Part shown: positions 59,122-64,000 of the stretch, in pieces
Layout: each line of letters opens with the position of its first letter
Position numbering within the stretch: the stretch's first letter is position 1
Source: Larimichthys crocea
Lineage: Eukaryota; Chordata; Actinopteri; Sciaenidae
Length of the DNA stretch: 64,000 nucleotides
NCBI RefSeq assembly: GCF_000972845.2
Contig: NC_040033.1
Coordinates: 5,843,726 to 5,907,725 of the forward strand
Reading direction: 5' to 3'
Notes under the pieces: model-generated
What the model was told of the DNA's origin: nothing
Database searches by the model: none
Seen by the model: only the letters and a program-made list of their open reading frames with translations
Position numbers and translations under genes: made by a program

Positions 59122-59231
59122 CCTTACACTTTTGCTCATTCCTAAAATGCCTAATCTCACCATTAAGCCCCATGCAATGAAGATGCTTGATAATAACTAT
59201 TCACAGTCAATTCCCTGTTTGGACCAAGTGG

Positions 59232-59605
59232 CAAAAAACTGCAGTTCCTCAAACGTCCACTTGAGGCTGGCTCCAGAACGAGTCAGTCTCCATAAGTCCC
59301 CATGTTCAAATGTCCAACTTCACAGCAGAAATAAACATGTTTACAGCCTGGTACAAAAAACAGTTTTGGTCTCTGTAGCTAATCTCCCCGTTCATGACAA
59401 CTGTACTGAGGGTGAATTTATATACAACTCACCTGTTCACATTATATTAAGGCTTAAAGTTATGAATCATTTAAAGCGTGGCCGCTGTGATTGACAGATG
59501 GGTGCTTATAGAGGTGTCTCATTTGAACACCCAGGCGTCATTCAGCCTTCCTCAGGTCCACCAATGACCCTATACTGTCTATAGTTTGGCCTTTGGTGTG
59601 GATGG
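59232..59605 (+). repeat. 'actgcagttcctcaaacg' repeat, copy 3 (young)
   Basis: It starts aaaaactgcagttcctcaaa and runs through caactcacctgttcacatta and gattgacag. It matches the copy at 63737 almost base for base over about 230 bases (a few substitutions and a 1-base indel). Further downstream it has acacccaggcgtcattcagc, aggtccaccaatgacc and actgtctatagtttggcc. The class is unknown to me. There are no terminal inverted repeats, and the copies in this window share the plus orientation. Confidence 0.85.
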
Positions 59606-60735
59606 AACGTATGGTATATATTCAGTTATTCCTTGTCTGAAAGAAATCAAACAGCTTCGTGTTTTCATCTTTAGAGAAGACTCCACGGAAAGTCAGCCGC
59701 TATCAACCCAAAGTTAAATCTCAATAACTTTCTCCGAAGCAAACGTGTGACAAAGGATGCAAATGAGGACGTTTTGTTGGATGAAAGGAAGAAACAGCAG
59801 ACTTGAGTAATAAGGGCAGACAGCGCTCACCACGGTACCAATAAATTTTGACAGTTTTAAAGACGGACGAGGATATTTGTGATTCAAAAGAGAACGTCTA
59901 TCAAGTTCAACAGACTGCCACCATGCACCAGAACTTCACTTAAATTGGCAACATGCCTGAAGTAGTTAACTAATCAAATACAGAGTCAGGTTAAATAAGG
60001 TCTCCCGGGGAGAAAAGGTTGCACTGAAAAGAAACTTTATCAAGAAATGCATAATATCCTGTGACTTCAATGGTATGATTAAAAATAACAAGGACACCTT
60101 TTTATATATTCTCCTTTCTCTAATTATTTTGCTTCAGATGGGGCCTCCGCATTCAAAGACCAACCTAAGGGCAGTCATTTACCTGCAACCTAAACTCATA
60201 AGCCATTACTGCTGCATGATTCACAAGCAAACATAATGAGGCTGAAGCCGCCGCTTCACTAATGCAATCCAAACACTCCGGTTTAGATATTGTTTTCTGG
60301 CTGAGGATTTATCGGCCGAGTGTGTGAATGTTAGCATCAAATATCTGGTCTTTGAGAAATCTGAGAAATCACTGATTAATTAACTCTTGAAGAAAATAAA
60401 TACATCTGATCCAACAACTGCAGGTGTGAGGCTTAATTGGAGAACGAATCTGTATTTAAGATTCGCCCCGGTCTCTCGGGAGAAAAAAGGATGAGTGATG
60501 GACTCATTTCCGCTGGGAAATCTGGGAATCGTGCACCTCCAGAAGGAGCGCACGTCAAAGTCAATTCACCAGTCATGGGGGATTCTACACAGTGTGTTGA
60601 AACACTCACTTTGGACTACAAAATTTGAACAGAAATCCCGTGTGACAGCTGAAAGCGATGCAGCTTGGAACGTGGGTGTTTGCCAGGCAGCCGGTTTTAA
60701 CAAAAGACAAGAATGGGTTACATTAGACGGTTTGT
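59606..60735. other. Unassigned non-coding DNA
   Basis: No gene is recognised. The block at 60120-60310 is repeat-poor with several homeodomain-core words and is mentioned in the findings. Short frames near 60437-60791 are not coding-like. Confidence 0.45.
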
Positions 60736-60830
60736 TTGAGCACCCAGGTGGCTTCAGGTCCAACGTCACAGATTTAAACTCCTACAGGTGATGTCACAGA
60801 TACAACGTCCATGTTTTTATACAGTCTATG
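60736..60830 (+). repeat. Tail fragment of the 'actgcagttcctcaaacg' family
   Basis: Words ttgagcacccaggtggcttc, aggtccaacgtcac, gtgatgtcacagatacaacg, tccatg and tttttatacagtctatg are the 3' tail of the same family as 51957 and 59232. The 5' part is absent. Confidence 0.6.
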
Positions 60831-63384
60831 ATGTAAACGTATTCTGCGAGTGTTGTATTGAAGATTTCAATCACACAGTCGTAGCTCCACAGGCACTATT
60901 TGTTTTTCTTTTATAGAAAACAGAATAACACCTTTAGGAAAAATGACAATAAAAATACAAATATACACTTCAAAACTGCTCAAATATGCATCGAATTCAA
61001 GCTACCATATTATATTCCAAATGAAAATGAACATACATATACAATTTCATCCAGAAATGCACATATAATCCATGTAAACAAAATAAATAGCACTGTGAAT
61101 ACAGGTGAAATCTCCTACGGTCTGTATAGATATAAATATTCTTCCTACATCACATTGCTGTTACATTATAATTTACCACATTGCTTTTGATTTACCTGTT
61201 GGCTGAATGTATAAAAAAACATCAGCCAGTGTGTATTTAAATTCCTCCCTACAGCATGTTTGAATATTCCCTAAACAAGCGTCAATCATATAATGGTTGT
61301 TGTGTTTCATATTTTTTCAAAAACAACCTGCTCCAAACTGTTTTCTGTATTTCTCCATCCTGACGGGCTCAAGAGTGTGTGGGGCGAGTTTTCCCTCCAG
61401 GTAAATATTCGTCCTGGGCGGTGAGGTGCTGTGTTTTTCCTCTGACAGGTTGTTTGCTCAGGAAGATGTCGGTGGTTCATCTGCAGCATATTTACTTTGA
61501 AATAACATTTAAAACTCAACATGGGAACAGTATGTTTCTGCAGGAGCCGGTGGAAAAACAAGCTGCAGAACAAGATGTATTGTACACTGTACGCTGTATA
61601 AATATCTGTTACGTCTTCCAGCGCGGTGTCAAGGTTTTACAGTACGCCAGACGAGAAGTGCTGAGCACAGACTGTGCAGTGAGCAATGAATCATAAACAA
61701 GATGTCTTATTGACTTATCGACCTTTACGCACATCAGAGTGGTTGCCTGTTTTGTATCCCCTCCTCCTCCCCCATCCCACCACGTCATTTCAATTTGAGC
61801 CACAATAATTCTCTGCTTTGCAACTCACATTTCACGCTTGATTTCACATTTCTCTCCACGTTTATGGAAAAAGCAGTTTGTGTTTACACTATTTTACTTA
61901 CACAATTTACGTTAATCGCCCCGGCAGATTGTTCTTTTCGCCACGGCTCGGACGGCCATAATGTGTTGGGAAGTTGCTTTATAAAAACAGCCGTAACCCT
62001 TTGTCACAGATCATCTGGCTTGGTTTCACCTTGGAGATATTATATTTTACACAGTGTAAAGCAAAGGATTCGCTGACATTACACTGTCCACTCTGCAAAT
62101 ATTGGTATATAAAACATGTCATCGCAACATTATAAATAAATCCGCAGACCAACCACTGCTGCAGTTGATGGACAAATACTATAACTATATAAATACAGTT
62201 GAATTATTTAGTTTAGAAGAGAAGAGTGGTAGTGGACTGTAGGAGAAAATGATGGTTAACGTTGTCAATGAAAACTCAAAATCTCTTTCCTTGAGTTGAA
62301 TGAGCAGTGCTGTCCCATAATATTATAAATTTGAACCGCTGACATGAGAAAACTAAAATATCTATCTATTAAAAGATCAAATAGAAAAGTCTTCCCCTTA
62401 CAAATATCAATACAACATAACCTTGCTCAATTCAATGCACTTTTACTGCTACGGTCTTACTTGGTCTAGTATGATCAGTTGCTTATTTTAGATATTTCTG
62501 TGACATTACTGAGTTTGTTTGTGTGCACTTTATGACCACTCTAAAGTTGAGTTCATTTAGATAAGCAGATAAGATGATGGCTGCAGACTCAAGAGAATCT
62601 TGGGAAATGTAGGACGTTTCAATGGAGAATGACACACCTACTTAAAAAACATCCTGGATTGATATTATTATCATTTGAACACAAACCTTGGTGTTTCTCG
62701 GAACCTAAACAAGCTGTTTGTGTGCCTAAACGTTTTAAGTACGTGGCACGTCCTGTAGTATTGTGTACCTGTAAATAGGCCCATTCAATTCAATGGGTGT
62801 AATTGCCACCTCTGGCCACAGTGGTCACTGTTTCGTAAAAGTTAAACAGAATGTGAGACAGAAAGATCTCAACAAAAAGCAGCAGATCATTCCACAACAT
62901 ATATTCTGATTCAGCTATGTATGTTGCAATTCAATTATTATGAGTCTCCCATTTGTTTCTTTTGAAAAGGCGACAGCTCTCATAAGAGGTAAACACTGGG
63001 TGTTAAAGTTTCATGCAGTGAAACTTTCTGAACGAATGCTTTCTAAAAAGTTCAGCTCTGACGTGCCCTTCTAAAACAAGTCTGTGGGGGGTCAAGCTGG
63101 TCTGGCGCAGACTGGCAGGGCCAGATTCACTTTCATAATGACTTACCAGAGTCTGACCTTACATGTCAGAGGTAAGGTGTGAGGTGGAGTTGGACGTGAC
63201 ATTTATGGGTCATATCTGCTGTAAATGATTGGAGCGCCCTTTGTGGCCACGGTTGGAGTTAATGGGGATGTCAGCGAGAAGGTGAGGTCGCGTCTAACAG
63301 TGCAAGAAATGAACACGTGCATATGGGGGGAAAATACATCTGTGTGTGTGTGTGTAGTTAGGCTGATTGTCCTCATGAAGAAGA
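60831..63384. other. Unassigned non-coding DNA with a TG run
   Basis: No gene or recognised repeat over about 2.5 kb. A TG run of 15 bases lies at 63341-63355. The 105-codon plus-strand frame at 61379-61696 has no domain. 60900-61150 is A-rich. Confidence 0.45.
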
Positions 63385-63600
63385 AGCACTATTAAAGTAG
63401 TGAAGAAGTATTTTACTTAAGTGAAAGTATGAATATCACACTGCAGATATACTCAACCATATATAAGTATTAGTCTTGCAAGTACAAGGTTAATTACAGT
63501 ATCAAATGTAAAAGCACAAATGATTTGTAATGTCTATTATAATATATCATTAGAATGTCTTTACTCATGCTTTAATGTAAAATACAGAAGACTGTAACTA
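63385..63600 (+). repeat. Copy of the 46336 host-repeat family
   Basis: Blocks agtgaagaagtattttactt, aagtgaaagtatgaatatca, gtattagtcttgcaagtac and gtatcaaatgtaaaagcaca match the family in order. The TTAA site used by the insertion at 46429 corresponds to cttaagtgaaagta here, so this copy approximates the empty site. Confidence 0.6.
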
Positions 63601-63736
63601 ATGATTATTTTCATTACAGATTAATCTGCTGCTTATTTTCTTACATGATTGTGTCACTAGTAGTAGAAGTGTCACCAAACAACACTTATTTGTCCAACCA
63701 GTAGTCCAACTTATGAAATCAACGTGGAAGTGTCAA

Positions 63737-64000
63737 AAACTGCAGTTCCTCAAACGTCCACTTGAGGCTGGCTCCAGAAGTGAGTCAGTCTCCATAAGTC
63801 CCCATGTTCAAATGTCCAACTTCACAGCAGAAATAAACATGTTTACAGCCTGGTACAAAAAACAGTTTTGGTCTCTGTAGCTAATTTCCCCGTTCATGAC
63901 AACTGTACTGAGGGTGAATTTATATACAACTCACCTGTTCACATTATATTAAGGCTCAAAGTTATGCACAAATAACAGCGTGGCCACTTTGATTGACAGG
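63737..64000 (+). repeat. 'actgcagttcctcaaacg' repeat, copy 4 (young, cut by window edge)
   Basis: It is nearly identical to 59232 over the shared 230 or so bases. The differences are a one-base insertion at ccagaagtgagtc, a change in ctaatttcccc and gctcaaag, and a small rearranged spot before gcgtggcc. The repeat runs off the window end at gattgacagg. Confidence 0.85.

Noticed and set aside
1..64000. CRISPR arrays, phage or bacterial defence systems
   Set aside because: There are no regularly spaced direct repeats and no long prokaryote-like frames. The sequence is vertebrate.

Overview
The window reads as nuclear DNA of a ray-finned fish, most likely a percomorph teleost. No open frame looks like a complete gene. 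Base composition is AT-leaning, with short CA/CT/GA microsatellites. Dozens of interspersed repeat fragments are present, many of which I recognise from memory as families common in percomorph genomes. I see no operons, ribosome binding sites, CRISPR arrays, tRNA or rRNA. The best interpretation is a long intron or an intergenic stretch. Species and locus cannot be told from the sequence.

Layout. 1-9 kb: mostly unassigned DNA with a few old repeat fragments (850-1060, 1121-1200, 4886-5425). 9-22 kb: two related repeat copies (9065 and 11283), an inverted repeat pair (14191-14510), several fragments of one 'coordinate-reading' percomorph family (10720, 16095, 18060, 18530), and a perfect 44-bp tandem duplication (20359-20446). 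22-25 kb: two solo-LTR-like elements in minus orientation, the first with a clean 5-bp target duplication. 25-36 kb: quiet DNA with LINE tails (28706, 33913, 34415) and a TCC/TCA-rich tract (29686-29756). 36.7-38.4 kb: broken LINE reverse-transcriptase fragments and a second repeat. 38-46 kb: little recognised apart from a perfect hairpin (40243-40274). 46.3-47.5 kb: a three-level nest of repeats with a TTAA insertion site. 48-55 kb: an exon-mimicking repeat (48301), LTR remnants, and a GC-richer spot that could be a minus-strand first exon (53177-53203). 58.8-64 kb: an intact hAT-type MITE with an 8-bp target duplication, then two nearly identical copies of a young repeat (59232 and 63737), the second cut by the window edge.

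Nothing here works together as a pathway. The interest lies in the mobile-element history (nested, inverted and nearly identical copies), two weak exon candidates, and a few repeat-poor blocks that might be conserved non-coding DNA. Family recognition rests on memory of consensus patterns. Target duplications, terminal repeats, hairpins and tandem copies were read directly from the bases.
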